A DNA stretch of 64,000 bases from Acidobacteriota bacterium. Its GTDB lineage: Bacteria; Acidobacteriota; Terriglobia; UBA7540. The stretch is from NCBI GenBank assembly GCA_021838785.1, contig JAKCCV010000013.1:42846-106845 (forward strand). Reading direction: 5' to 3'. The notes beneath the pieces are model-generated. The model saw only the letters and a list, made by a program, of their open reading frames with translations. It was not told where the DNA came from and did no database searches. A program made the translations under genes and the position numbers. Numbering within the stretch: position 1 is the stretch's first letter; the number at the start of each line of letters is the position of its first letter. Below, piece by piece: positions 26,833-35,917 of the stretch.

Positions 26833-27555
26833 TCAATCGCGGCCCAGGGAATCGGAATCTGCCCGGACGCCGTGCGTGTGCCGATAAAAACCGACCTCAT
26901 CGCCGTAGAGTCGGCGCAGAAGCTCCGGGGTCAAAATATCCATCGGCTTTCCTATGCATTTGAAGCCTTTGTTCAGGCAAAGAACCTGCGTCGCATACCG
27001 CAACACCACATTGAGATCGTGGGAGATCATGAGCAGCGTCAGGCCCTGCTCGCGCCCAATCTGTTGCAGGCGGTGGTAAATGGTCTCCTGGCCGCCGACG
27101 TCAATGTCGCTGGTGGGCTCATCAAACAGGAGCGCCTCGGGCCGCTCGGCCAAAGCAAAGGCAATGAGCACGCGTTGAAATTCGCCCGAAGAGAGGTTGG
27201 AAAGCGTGCGCCGCGCCAGCCCTGCGCTGTTGACGAGGGACAGCGCTTCTTCGATGGCCTTCTCATTCAGGCGCTGCTTGCCAAGATGGAAAAGTTCGCG
27301 CACGGCCAGAGGGAATTCTCGGTTCACGTCCACGCCTTGCGGCACATAGCCAAGCCGCGCCTCAGGCTTCCAGGCGATGCGGCCGCGATAAGGAATGAAC
27401 CCCATCAGGGCGCGGAATAGCGTGGTTTTACCGGCGCCGTTGGGGCCGATCACCATGACGGTCTCGCCCCGTCCGACCTCAAAGGAGAGGCCCTCGATTA
27501 CGGATTGGCCATCCAGCTCGACGCTCAGATTTTCCACCTGCAAAATGGGATCCAT
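26833..27555 (-). CDS. Metal ABC transporter ATP-binding protein, ZnuC type
   Basis: This is a 240-residue ABC ATPase. Walker A is [16 protein letters not shown], the signature LSSGEFQRVLIAFALA and Walker B ALLFDEPTSDIDVGGQ, with MISHDLNVVLRYATQVLCLN as the switch region, typical of ZnuC/MntA-type ATPases. It is paired with the permease. No Zur or MntR gene and no clear metal-regulator operator were seen nearby, so regulation and the exact metal are open. Confidence 0.9.
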   Translation of the reverse strand: MDPILQVENLSVELDGQSVIEGLSFEVGRGETVMVIGPNGAGKTTLFRALMGFIPYRGRIAWKPEARLGYVPQGVDVNREFPLAVRELFHLGKQRLNEKAIEEALSLVNSAGLARRTLSNLSSGEFQRVLIAFALAERPEALLFDEPTSDIDVGGQETIYHRLQQIGREQGLTLLMISHDLNVVLRYATQVLCLNKGFKCIGKPMDILTPELLRRLYGDEVGFYRHTHGVRADSDSLGRD

Positions 27556-27585
27556 CGTTTGCTCTCGCGCCCGCGGGCGGCGTCT

Positions 27586-27843
27586 TCAGGTCGGGTTGCC
27601 TTGACCTTGTGGCCTGCGCAGCCCGGCTTCGCGACGCGCCCTTACGCTCTCACACCAGCGGTCGAAATTCAAGGCCGCTCTGCGGTGCGCCGCCTCGACG
27701 GCAACGAAGAGCGCCGCAGCGGCTGGTTGGCGTAACCAATCTTGAGATGACGCATCTATCTGAGTGGATTCAGCGGCGGAGTCGAAGTGATACACCGGGT
27801 CTTGCCGTGAAACGCGATCATTCTCCAATCCGCGAGCCTGCAC
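27586..27843 (-). CDS. Possible small protein upstream of the metal transporter
   Basis: An 85-residue frame beginning with GTG and ending 30 bases before the ATPase gene. Its composition is protein-like (WLRQPAAAALFVAVEAAHRR), but no ribosome binding site is visible and I recognise no family. It may be spurious; the rest of the 27556-27955 stretch holds nothing I can support. Confidence 0.25.
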   Translation of the reverse strand: MQARGLENDRVSRQDPVYHFDSAAESTQIDASSQDWLRQPAAAALFVAVEAAHRRAALNFDRWCESVRARREAGLRRPQGQGNPT

Positions 27844-27955
27844 TTAACCAGCGCCCAGCCAAGGCAAACCTAAGCCCCTTCCTACGTTGCAGTGATGCAA
27901 GGCGATGGCTGGCGTCCCATCGAGGAAGAGGCGGAATCAAGGGAGGTAACCGTTT

Positions 27956-28381
27956 ATGAGAGAAATGCCCAAACGAGTTCTCATCATTGACGACGATGAG
28001 GCTATCCTTATACGCCTCGAGAGCGTTTTGGAGACGCTCGGTTATGACACAACCACAGCCTGGGGCGGGCGAGACGCTCTTGATGCTCTGCGCCGCAAGC
28101 CGTTTGACTTGGTCTTCCTGGATGATATGTTGCCCGACCTATCCTCCGAGGCCGTCTTGGACGCGATCCACGAGCTTCCGATTCAGCCGCGCGTGGCACT
28201 CATGAAAACGGGCAATTCCATCCATGCCCCGAACCGCGACCAACTGCAGGCAGCGACCGATTGTTCCACCAATAAGCGAAGCGTTGGGGAAGCGGTTGAC
28301 TTGATTGAGAAATGCCTGTCGCGCTCGGAAGCCTTGGCGCGACAAAGCACCTGGCCGCTCGCGGCATCCCCCAGGCCGTGA
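27956..28381 (+). CDS. Single-domain response regulator receiver protein
   Basis: This is a 141-residue receiver domain with almost no output module. The acidic pocket is LIIDDDEAIL, the phospho-acceptor Asp is in VFLDDMLPDL (near residue 57), and ALMKTG and TNKRSVGEAVDL carry the later switch positions, though the usual Thr/Ser-Ala and Lys-Pro are only partly conserved. AGGGAGG precedes the ATG. There is no histidine kinase next to it, so its partner is unknown. It could act as a phosphate relay or bind another protein. Confidence 0.8.
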   Translation: MREMPKRVLIIDDDEAILIRLESVLETLGYDTTTAWGGRDALDALRRKPFDLVFLDDMLPDLSSEAVLDAIHELPIQPRVALMKTGNSIHAPNRDQLQAATDCSTNKRSVGEAVDLIEKCLSRSEALARQSTWPLAASPRP

Positions 28382-28482
28382 ACCTATCACGACGGCGGGG
28401 AAGGGGATAGAATGATGTTGGAAAGGATCCACCGAGGCCGCGAAGGGCGGCCCGCTCGCAAACCGTCTATGAGGTGAATGCT

Positions 28483-29505
28483 ATGGATCAATCTTCAATG
28501 GAATCCACAGCCAGGGCGATGGTCGCTCCGGGCAAAGGAATCTTGGCGGCCGACGAGAGCACGGGCACGATTGAGAAGCGATTCAAAACGGCCGGCATCG
28601 CCAACACGGAGGAAAACCGCCGCGCCTATCGGGAATTGCTGTTTACGACGCCCGGCGTTGAGGAGTTTATCAGCGGCGTCATTTTGTACGACGAAACCAT
28701 CCGCCAGAGTACTCGGGATGGCCGGTCGATGCCGGAAGTGCTCAGCTCGCGCGGCATCATTCCCGGCATCAAAGTGGACAAAGGCGCGAAAGATATGGCT
28801 TTGTTCGCAGGAGAAAAAATCACGGAGGGATTAGACGGTCTGCGCGAGCGGTTAGCCGAATACCGAAAACTTGGAGCGCGCTTCACCAAGTGGCGCGCCG
28901 TCATCACCATCGGCGCCGGCCTTCCCACGGCCACTTGCCTCCGAGCCAACGCCGAGGCGCTGGCGCGCTTTGCGGCGCTGAGCCAGGAAGCGGCACTGGT
29001 TCCCATCGTCGAACCCGAAGTTCTGATGGACGGCGATCATAGCCTGGCGCGTTGCGAGGAAGTGACTGAAGCCACGCTCGGCGAAGTGTTCCGCGCCTTG
29101 GCAAGGCACAGGATTGTTTTGGAGGGAATGGTGCTCAAGCCCAACATGGTGGTCGCGGGCGAGCAGTCTCCGGTAAAATCGGACGCGAAGGGGGTGGCGG
29201 AAGCGACCGTGCGGTGCCTGCGCAGGTGCGTCCCATCGGCGGTCCCCGGCATTGTGTTCCTTTCGGGCGGACAAACGGAGATTCAGGCGACGGAAAATCT
29301 CAATGCCATGAACCGGGGACATCACACGCCTTGGCAACTGAGTTTCTCTTACGGGCGGGCGCTCCAGGCCTCGGCACTGGGCGCTTGGCGGGGAATCGCC
29401 ACCAACCTGGCCGCGGCGCAGAAAGCCTTCTACCACCGCGCCCAGATGAACAGCCTGGCGCGCTATGGCCAGTACCGCCCCGAACTCGAAAAGCAGGCAG
29501 CGTAA
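28483..29505 (+). CDS. Class I fructose-bisphosphate aldolase
   Basis: This is a 340-residue class I aldolase of glycolysis/gluconeogenesis. The N-terminal GKGILAADESTGTIEKRF, the substrate loop and LEGMVLKPNMVV with the Schiff-base Lys (near residue 220) are diagnostic, together with FLSGGQTEIQATENLNAMN. It is the long eukaryote-like class I form found in many bacteria. I chose the ATG at 28483 because GAGGTG lies 6 bases upstream; a GTG 9 bases earlier is less well placed. It follows a response regulator with no evident link. Confidence 0.95.
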   Translation: MDQSSMESTARAMVAPGKGILAADESTGTIEKRFKTAGIANTEENRRAYRELLFTTPGVEEFISGVILYDETIRQSTRDGRSMPEVLSSRGIIPGIKVDKGAKDMALFAGEKITEGLDGLRERLAEYRKLGARFTKWRAVITIGAGLPTATCLRANAEALARFAALSQEAALVPIVEPEVLMDGDHSLARCEEVTEATLGEVFRALARHRIVLEGMVLKPNMVVAGEQSPVKSDAKGVAEATVRCLRRCVPSAVPGIVFLSGGQTEIQATENLNAMNRGHHTPWQLSFSYGRALQASALGAWRGIATNLAAAQKAFYHRAQMNSLARYGQYRPELEKQAA

Positions 29506-29610
29506 GGCTGGCGCCATGACGAAGTATGGAAGGCTGCCGCGGTTTGACTTTCAGCGGACCGGGGCGTAGCCTGTGGGCATCGAAAAATTCATATCCCAGA
29601 GGAGGACGCG

Positions 29611-29931
29611 ATGCCGAAGTATCTCCTTCAAGCGTCATACACAGCCGAAGGGCGAAAGGGTCTTGCTAAGGATACAGCCTCGGGACGCAAAGCGGCCGCG
29701 ACCAAAGCCGTGGAAGCCGTGGGCGGCAAGGTGGAGGCGTTCTATTTTGCCTTCGGCGCGGACGATGTGATTGTGATTTGTGACTTCCCGGACAACGTCA
29801 CCGCCGCCGCGTTGGCGCTCGCGGTCGGGTCGAGCGGGCTCGTCGAGGGGCGCACCACGCCGCTGCTGACGGTCGAGGAAGTGGACAAGGCGCTCAAGAA
29901 GGCCGTCAGCTACAAGGCACCCGGCCGATAA
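29611..29931 (+). CDS. GYD-domain protein
   Basis: This is a 106-residue protein matching the GYD family: PKYLLQASYTAEG at the start, then AVGGKVEAFYFAFGADDVIVI and DFPDNVTAAALALAVGSSG. GYD proteins are small ferredoxin-like fold proteins of unknown function. AGAGGAGGACGCG gives a strong ribosome site. It stands alone after the aldolase. Confidence 0.85.
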   Translation: MPKYLLQASYTAEGRKGLAKDTASGRKAAATKAVEAVGGKVEAFYFAFGADDVIVICDFPDNVTAAALALAVGSSGLVEGRTTPLLTVEEVDKALKKAVSYKAPGR

Positions 29932-30338
29932 CAGGCCGGTTCTCCCTGTCACTCGCTAAGCTTCACGGATCCCCCCAGTCGCGCCACCTTGGCGCTGAGG
30001 TGTGTCGCGGCGCGGGCAGGCGCATTTACGGTGAGCTGAGGCTACCGGCATGTAGAACTACCGTATCTGAAAGGTAAGAAGATTCCGCCTTCTCAAATCC
30101 GCGAACAGTCTCGGCCTCGCCGAGGTTTCTCAGCGCCTAGCCTGCCCCTACGGGGCTGACGAAAGTCCTAAAGCCCGCTCGCAGCATTCAATGAAATGCA
30201 CACTGGAAATCATCACGCCGAGCGAGCAAAATATGGGAAGGTGGTGGCTCGAGAGCGACGCCGAAATTCGATGCGTAACGTGGGCGCTCGACTTGGGCGC
30301 TGCCTGCATTGAGGGATGTTCAGCAGGCTCCATCAGTG
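29932..30338. other. Intergenic region before the TPR gene
   Basis: About 400 bases. A small hairpin CTCGGC-CTC-GCCGAG at about 30111 has no T-run. Frames here are not protein-like. It probably holds the promoter and leader of the TPR-TPR-CRTAC1 cluster. Confidence 0.45.
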
Positions 30339-32630
30339 ATGAAAATGAAGCACCGTGGCAACGCGCGCAATGTTCGGATCTGGGCGTTAACAATGTGTCT
30401 GTTGAGTTGGCTGCCTACCACCTTGCGCGCGCAGAAGACAGCGGCGCCTTCATCCGTCGCGCGCTTCCAGGCACTCGAAAAGCAAGCGACGGAAGCCTCC
30501 AGCCGAGGTCAAACGCGCCCCGCGATTGCGCTCTACCTTCAAGCTCTCCGCCTTCAGCCGCAATGGGCCAAGGGATGGCGCGAGGTTGGTGTTTTGCTGG
30601 CCCAAGTGAAAGACTATCCGCGGGCCATCGTCGCCTTTGGTAACTCCTTGCGCTTGGAGCCAAAGGACGGCGATGCGTGGGCGCTTCGCGGTCTCTGCGA
30701 ATACGAGTTGTCCCGCTACCCGCAGGCGCTTGACGACATTCAACACGGGCGCGAACTCGGCTTGCGCAATCCGGCCCTCGAACAGGTGGCCACCTATCAT
30801 GCCGCGCTGATATTCATTCTGAACGGCCAATTTGACGTTGCCGACCACCTGCTCGAGCACTTGGCGCGGGAGGGCGTCAACAATCCTGATCTGATAGCTG
30901 CCTTTGGTCTGGCGTCGCTGAGGATTCCGCGTTTGCCCGGCCAATGGACGGATACCAAGCAGCAATCGCTCGCGCTGCAAGTCGGACGCATCGCATGGGA
31001 GGCCGTCCAAGCCCCGCCCGCCAAAATCATTCCACAATATGAGGTACTGATTCAGAAGTACCCCAGAGCGCGCGGCCTGCATTATGCTTTCGGCGAATAT
31101 CTCCTTGATTACACGCATTACCGGCGCGCGCTGGGCCAGATGCAAGATGAACTGAAACTGAATCCTGACGACGTCATGGCGCTGCTGCAAACGGCGCTGA
31201 CCGAGGTCAAGCTCAACGAGCCGGGCCGCGCCTTACCGTACGCTGAAAAGGCGGTTCACCTCGCGCCTCGCCTCTTCGCCGCCCATTGGGCTCTGGGCAC
31301 GACCCTATTGGCTTTGAACCACGCCAGGCAGTCTCTCCCCGAACTGAAGGCGGCCGTCCAACTGGCGCCCAACAGCCCCCAGGCGCACTATGCCTTGTCA
31401 CGAGCTTATGTCAAGCTTGGGGACGATAAGGATGCGCTGCGCGAGTCAAAGATCTTCGTCAAGCTCAAGCAGGAGCCGACGGTGGCCGCCAACTTTCAGC
31501 CACGGAATCGAAACCTTCCGCCCAGCGATAAGCCAGCCGCTCCGGCTGAAAGCGTGAAGGCCATTTTCCTTGAGGCGGAACAGAATTTGCAGGAAGGCCA
31601 TTACGGGCCAGCCGAGGTGCTTTTCAAACAGGTTCTGGCCGTTCAGCCGAATTTTCCGCCGGCGCTTTGCGACCTGGGCGTGGTTTGCCTTCGCACTCAC
31701 CGATTGGATCAGGCTATTCGTTATTTTCAGACGGCCCGCCGGCTCGCGCCCAAGTTGGCCGGTCTCGATCTGGATTTGGGATTGGCCTATTATCAGAAGA
31801 AAGACTTTAAAGATGCCATCCCCGAATTTTCCGCTGTCCTCGAAACGGACCCGCAAAACCTTCAAGCTCGGTACTTAATGGGGCTGTGTTATTTCGTGTT
31901 GGATCAGTACGCGGAAGTCATTCGTGCGCTTCAGCCGCTATGGACCCACGAGAGCAGAAATCTCGCTTACCTGTTTGTGATGGGGATTTCCTACGGTAAG
32001 CTGAAGCACAACCGGCAATGCGAGCGGGTCTTCGAGCGCCTGGTGGAGGTGGGAGGCAATAGTCCGCATTTTCACCTGCTCTTGGGCAGAGCCTATGAGG
32101 GGCTTTATTGGAACCAGCAGGCGTACCAAGAGCTAAAAAAGGCGGTGGCCGGCGACCCCAAGCTTCCGGATGCTCATTATAGCCTCGGCATGGTGGACAT
32201 GCGGTTGGGCAAATTGCCGCAGGCGGGGCGCGAATTCGACGCGGAAATCGCCCTCAATCCCCGCTCGCCGTGGGCCTATCAGAAGCGCGGCGTCGTGGAC
32301 CTCTATTTGAACCAGCCGCAGCAGGCGGTCGAGATGTTTCAGAAGGCCCTTGCCCGCAATCCCAAGTTGCCGCAATCGTTGGCTGGAATCGCCAAGGCCT
32401 ACTTTATGCAGGGCAAGTTCCAGGCTGCAATCGGCTATTATCAAAAAGCGCTGGCGCTCCAACCGGACAAGGCGAGCTATCACTATCAACTGGGACAGAC
32501 GTATTTGCATCTGGGCAACCGCGCCGGCGCTCAACGCGAATTTGCAACGGCTCAGAAGTTGCAGGCCGCCTCGTTGCAAAAACAGCAAAAGGAAATGGCA
32601 GCGCCTCCGCCCGTGCCGCAATCCCGTTGA
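30339..32630 (+). CDS. Large exported TPR protein
   Basis: This is a 763-residue protein with a signal peptide (VRIWALTMCLLSWLPTTLRAQ) and then near-continuous tetratricopeptide repeats, for example AIALYLQALRLQPQWAKGW, RAIVAFGNSLRLEPKDGDAW, ARQSLPELKAAVQLAPNSPQ and QAVEMFQKALARNPKLPQS. A less regular Pro-rich linker lies around residues 390-410. TPR arrays hold protein-protein contacts in the periplasm. The start is the ATG AAA ATG AAG at 30339; there is no strong ribosome site. It forms a co-directional cluster with a second TPR gene and a CRTAC1 protein, an arrangement common in Acidobacteriota. Function is unknown. Confidence 0.85.
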   Translation: MKMKHRGNARNVRIWALTMCLLSWLPTTLRAQKTAAPSSVARFQALEKQATEASSRGQTRPAIALYLQALRLQPQWAKGWREVGVLLAQVKDYPRAIVAFGNSLRLEPKDGDAWALRGLCEYELSRYPQALDDIQHGRELGLRNPALEQVATYHAALIFILNGQFDVADHLLEHLAREGVNNPDLIAAFGLASLRIPRLPGQWTDTKQQSLALQVGRIAWEAVQAPPAKIIPQYEVLIQKYPRARGLHYAFGEYLLDYTHYRRALGQMQDELKLNPDDVMALLQTALTEVKLNEPGRALPYAEKAVHLAPRLFAAHWALGTTLLALNHARQSLPELKAAVQLAPNSPQAHYALSRAYVKLGDDKDALRESKIFVKLKQEPTVAANFQPRNRNLPPSDKPAAPAESVKAIFLEAEQNLQEGHYGPAEVLFKQVLAVQPNFPPALCDLGVVCLRTHRLDQAIRYFQTARRLAPKLAGLDLDLGLAYYQKKDFKDAIPEFSAVLETDPQNLQARYLMGLCYFVLDQYAEVIRALQPLWTHESRNLAYLFVMGISYGKLKHNRQCERVFERLVEVGGNSPHFHLLLGRAYEGLYWNQQAYQELKKAVAGDPKLPDAHYSLGMVDMRLGKLPQAGREFDAEIALNPRSPWAYQKRGVVDLYLNQPQQAVEMFQKALARNPKLPQSLAGIAKAYFMQGKFQAAIGYYQKALALQPDKASYHYQLGQTYLHLGNRAGAQREFATAQKLQAASLQKQQKEMAAPPPVPQSR

Positions 32631-32720
32631 GCAGGAGGTCCCCGGGCGGATGGCGGCAAGGCCGCTTCGCGGCATAGCAGGCACTTCCGCAAGGCGTTTA
32701 ACGGCACTGAGGGCCATAGG

Positions 32721-33932
32721 ATGAAGCACTGGCGAGAACGGGCGGGGTTAGCTGCAACGGCGATGTTATGGGCGCTAAGCGGGGCACTGGGGCAGCAGAC
32801 CAAGCCGGCTTCTGCCCCGATGTCGAGGGCGGCCATGGAGCAACTGCAAACCCGAGCTTCCGAAGCTATGCAGGCCGGTCAGTTCGCCGTGGCCATCGCC
32901 GCCTATCAGAAGCTCGTGCAAGCCCAGCCGCATGTCGCCCCATTACGCGCCAATCTGTGCGTGGCGCAGTATTCCGCTCATCAGTTCCATTCGGCTGCCG
33001 CGTCGTGCCGGGAGGCGATCCGGCTCGCCCCCTCGCTAAAAGCTCCCCATGAGTTTTTGGTGCTCAGTTTGGCCGAAGGAGGTGACTGCCAAGCGGCGTT
33101 GCCAATCCTGACGAGTTTGTTCCCGGCTGTTCGCCAACTGCCCATGAAGCGCCAGATGGGGTTGGACGGCGTCAGTTGCGCCATGAATTTGGGCAAGATG
33201 GGGCAAGCCACCGCGCTGATGAATTCCCTGGTTGGGACGTTTCCGAACGACCCCAACATCCTTTATGCGGCGGCGCATCTTTATTCGGACCTCTCGACCC
33301 ACTTTTCCGAGCGCTTGCTCCGCGTGGCTCCGGGATCTGCCCGAGCTCACGATTTTAATGCCGAAGTGTTGGAATTTCAGGGAAAGCTGCAGGATGCGGC
33401 AGCGGAGTATCGAAAGGCGCTGAGGCTCGACCCTTCCTTGCCGAATGTTCACTATCGCCTTGGCAAGCTCTTGCTGCGAATGGCTACGGACAACCAGACC
33501 CTCGCACAAGCACGCCGGCAGTTTGAAGATGAGCTGCGGGTCAACCCGCAAAATGCCGAGGCGGAATATCAGCTCGGTGAAATGGCATGGAGGGCGAGAA
33601 ATTGGAATCGTGCGGTGCAATATCTTCGCCAAGCCGCCGCGCTTGAACCGCAGTCGCCGCTCATTTTGACGGCGCTGGGACGGGCACTCGTCTCCGACGG
33701 GAAGAGCCGAGAGGCCATTTCACCCCTTGCGACGGCCGCACGCCTGGCCCCCAACGACCCCACAGTTCATTATGAGCTTGGCATAGCTCTCCTCCATGTT
33801 GGCCACAGACGCCAAGCAGATCAACAGATGGCCGTCTATGCTAGACTACAGCGGGCCGCCCAGGCTCGTAAGGCCTTGATTCGAAATGGGATACAGGGAG
33901 CGAGCGGAAGGGTTTCCGATGCTAAACCCTAA
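32721..33932 (+). CDS. Exported TPR protein
   Basis: This is a 403-residue protein with a signal peptide (LAATAMLWALSGALGQQT) and TPR repeats, such as FAVAIAAYQKLVQAQPHVAP, LQDAAAEYRKALRLDPSLPN and WNRAVQYLRQAAALEPQSPL. It starts 90 bases after the first TPR gene and 36 bases before the CRTAC1 gene, so the three are likely co-transcribed. Role unknown. Confidence 0.85.
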   Translation: MKHWRERAGLAATAMLWALSGALGQQTKPASAPMSRAAMEQLQTRASEAMQAGQFAVAIAAYQKLVQAQPHVAPLRANLCVAQYSAHQFHSAAASCREAIRLAPSLKAPHEFLVLSLAEGGDCQAALPILTSLFPAVRQLPMKRQMGLDGVSCAMNLGKMGQATALMNSLVGTFPNDPNILYAAAHLYSDLSTHFSERLLRVAPGSARAHDFNAEVLEFQGKLQDAAAEYRKALRLDPSLPNVHYRLGKLLLRMATDNQTLAQARRQFEDELRVNPQNAEAEYQLGEMAWRARNWNRAVQYLRQAAALEPQSPLILTALGRALVSDGKSREAISPLATAARLAPNDPTVHYELGIALLHVGHRRQADQQMAVYARLQRAAQARKALIRNGIQGASGRVSDAKP

Positions 33933-33968
33933 TTCTCTACAAGGGCCAGAGCAAATCCACCGGCAAGC

Positions 33969-35723
33969 ATGAACCTTACACGCCGTCATTTTCTCCACGG
34001 GCTTGCCGCAACCGGCTTAAGCCTCGCCGCGCGCCGAGCTTTGGCACAAGGAATGGCAACCCGCGGAGTCCAACCTGCTCCGCGCCCTAAGTTCTCCGGC
34101 CGGCCTTTTCCTGTCACCTTCACGGATGTCGCCCAGAGAGCGGGGCTGCGCGCCCCGGTAATCTACGGAAGCGTCCATCACAAAAAGTACATTTTTGAGG
34201 CCAATGGTTGTGGCATTGCCTTTTTCGATTACGATAACGATGGTTGGTTGGATATTTTCTTAATTAGCGGGGCTCGACTTGACGGTTTGCCAAGCGCCCA
34301 GGAACCGACCAATCGCCTCTATCATAACAATCGCGATGGCACATTCACAGATGTAACCGAGAAGGCCGGCCTGACCCACACCGGCTGGGGTTACGGTGTC
34401 TGCGTCGGCGACTACGACAATGACGGCTATGATGACCTGTTTTTAACCTATTATGGCAAAAATGTGCTGTACCACAACAACGGCAATGGGACTTTTACCG
34501 AGGTAACGGAAACCACCGGCCTTGCCCAGAAGGGGCCCCGCTTTGCCACCGGATGCACTTTTGTGGACTACGACCGCGATGGGCATCTAGACCTGTTTGT
34601 TTCTCACTATGTGAAAGTTGATTTGGCGGCCCTTCCGGTTGGCGGGTCGAGCCGCTATTGCGAGTTTGAGGGAGTTCCCGTGGCTTGCGGGCCGCTTGGA
34701 CTCCCCAAGGACTATTGCTGCCTTTACCACAACAACGGACGCGGCGCGTTTACGGACGTCACGGCTAGCGCCGGGATCCTCAAACCGGGCGGCCGCTACG
34801 CCCTTTCGGCGGTGGCGTTTGATTATGACAACGATGGATGGCCGGATATTTTCGTCGCCTGCGACTCTTCACCGAATCTCCTGTTTCGCAATAATCGGGA
34901 CGGTACGTTCACCGACGTGGCGCTCGATTCGGGTGTGGCCGTGAACGGCGACGGTCAGGAGCAGGCCAACATGGGCGTGGGGGTGGGCGATTATGACAAC
35001 GACGGCTTTTTCGACCTTTTTTTGACCCATTTCAGCGGCGATACCCCGGGCCTGTTTCACAACGTCCGAGGCCAATACTTTGATGATTTGACTTACGCCG
35101 CGGGATTGGCGGTGATTACTCAATACGTCGGCTGGGGAGCGGGGTTTGCGGATCTCGATAACGACGGCTGGCTGGATGTGTTGGAGGTGACGGGTTCTAT
35201 TTACCCCGAGGTTGCCAAGGTGCATCCGGATTATCCTTTCAAGACGCCGCGGGTGGTTTTCCGCAACTTGGGCAACGGTCAATTTGAGGACGTGTCCTTC
35301 CTTTGCGGGCCGGGGATCCATCAGCCGCATTCGAGTCGCGGATGCGCGTTTGGAGACTTCAACAACGACGGGCGCGTGGATGCGCTCATTATGAATCAGG
35401 ACGAGCCGCCGTCGCTATTGCGCAACGACGGCCCCGGCACCCGATGGCTGACGGTTAAGCTGATGGGCACCCATTCCAACCGCTCGGCCATCGGCGCACG
35501 TATCACCGTTGAGACGGACGACCAACGGCAAATTCGAGAAGTCCTCAGCGGATCGAGCTATCTCTCCCAAAGCGACCTTCGCCAGCACTTTGGGTTGGGG
35601 ACGGCCACCCACGTCAAGACCCTGGAGGTTCACTGGCCGAGCGGCGGGAAGGAAAGCTTCTCGAATCTAGCTGCCAACCAGTTTCTGACTATTCAGGAAG
35701 GGAAGGGAATGGTGGAGCGGTAG
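33969..35723 (+). CDS. CRTAC1-family (FG-GAP/VCBS and ASPIC/UnbV) exported protein
   Basis: This is a 584-residue protein with a twin-arginine leader (NLTRRHFLHGLAATGLSLAA) and a multi-bladed propeller of calcium-type DxDxDG loops: FDYDNDGWLDIFL, GDYDNDGYDDLFL, VDYDRDGHLDLFV, FDYDNDGWPDIFV, GDYDNDGFFDLFL, ADLDNDGWLDVLE and GDFNNDGRVDALI. The C-terminal 100 residues are the ASPIC/UnbV domain (SNRSAIGARITVETDDQRQ with LRQHFGLGTATHVKTLEVHW). These proteins are exported, bind calcium and are frequent in Acidobacteriota; the molecular role is unknown, and cell-surface binding is inferred. Confidence 0.92.
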   Translation: MNLTRRHFLHGLAATGLSLAARRALAQGMATRGVQPAPRPKFSGRPFPVTFTDVAQRAGLRAPVIYGSVHHKKYIFEANGCGIAFFDYDNDGWLDIFLISGARLDGLPSAQEPTNRLYHNNRDGTFTDVTEKAGLTHTGWGYGVCVGDYDNDGYDDLFLTYYGKNVLYHNNGNGTFTEVTETTGLAQKGPRFATGCTFVDYDRDGHLDLFVSHYVKVDLAALPVGGSSRYCEFEGVPVACGPLGLPKDYCCLYHNNGRGAFTDVTASAGILKPGGRYALSAVAFDYDNDGWPDIFVACDSSPNLLFRNNRDGTFTDVALDSGVAVNGDGQEQANMGVGVGDYDNDGFFDLFLTHFSGDTPGLFHNVRGQYFDDLTYAAGLAVITQYVGWGAGFADLDNDGWLDVLEVTGSIYPEVAKVHPDYPFKTPRVVFRNLGNGQFEDVSFLCGPGIHQPHSSRGCAFGDFNNDGRVDALIMNQDEPPSLLRNDGPGTRWLTVKLMGTHSNRSAIGARITVETDDQRQIREVLSGSSYLSQSDLRQHFGLGTATHVKTLEVHWPSGGKESFSNLAANQFLTIQEGKGMVER

Positions 35724-35821
35724 AGAGCGGCAAGATTGTTCCCTTATTTCCGCCCGCGCGCTGAGAGCCACAGATAGCCTTTAGGGGAAGCAGGAACCCT
35801 CGCGCCTCGCAATTCCAAAGG

Positions 35822-35865
35822 AAAAAGCCCTGGGCAAGATTTTCACCTTCTGCCCAGGGCTTTTT
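35822..35865. terminator. Bidirectional intrinsic terminator
   Basis: A perfect 15-bp inverted repeat (AAAAAGCCCTGGGCA at 35822-35836, its complement at 35851-35865) with a 14-base loop; it has an A-run on the left and a T-run on the right, so it can stop transcription from both sides. It sits between the convergent CRTAC1 and TonB-receptor genes. Confidence 0.93.
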
Positions 35866-35917
35866 AGTTTGGTTGGGCAACCCCCGGCAAACGAGATTGG
35901 GGCGTTGCACGTTTATT

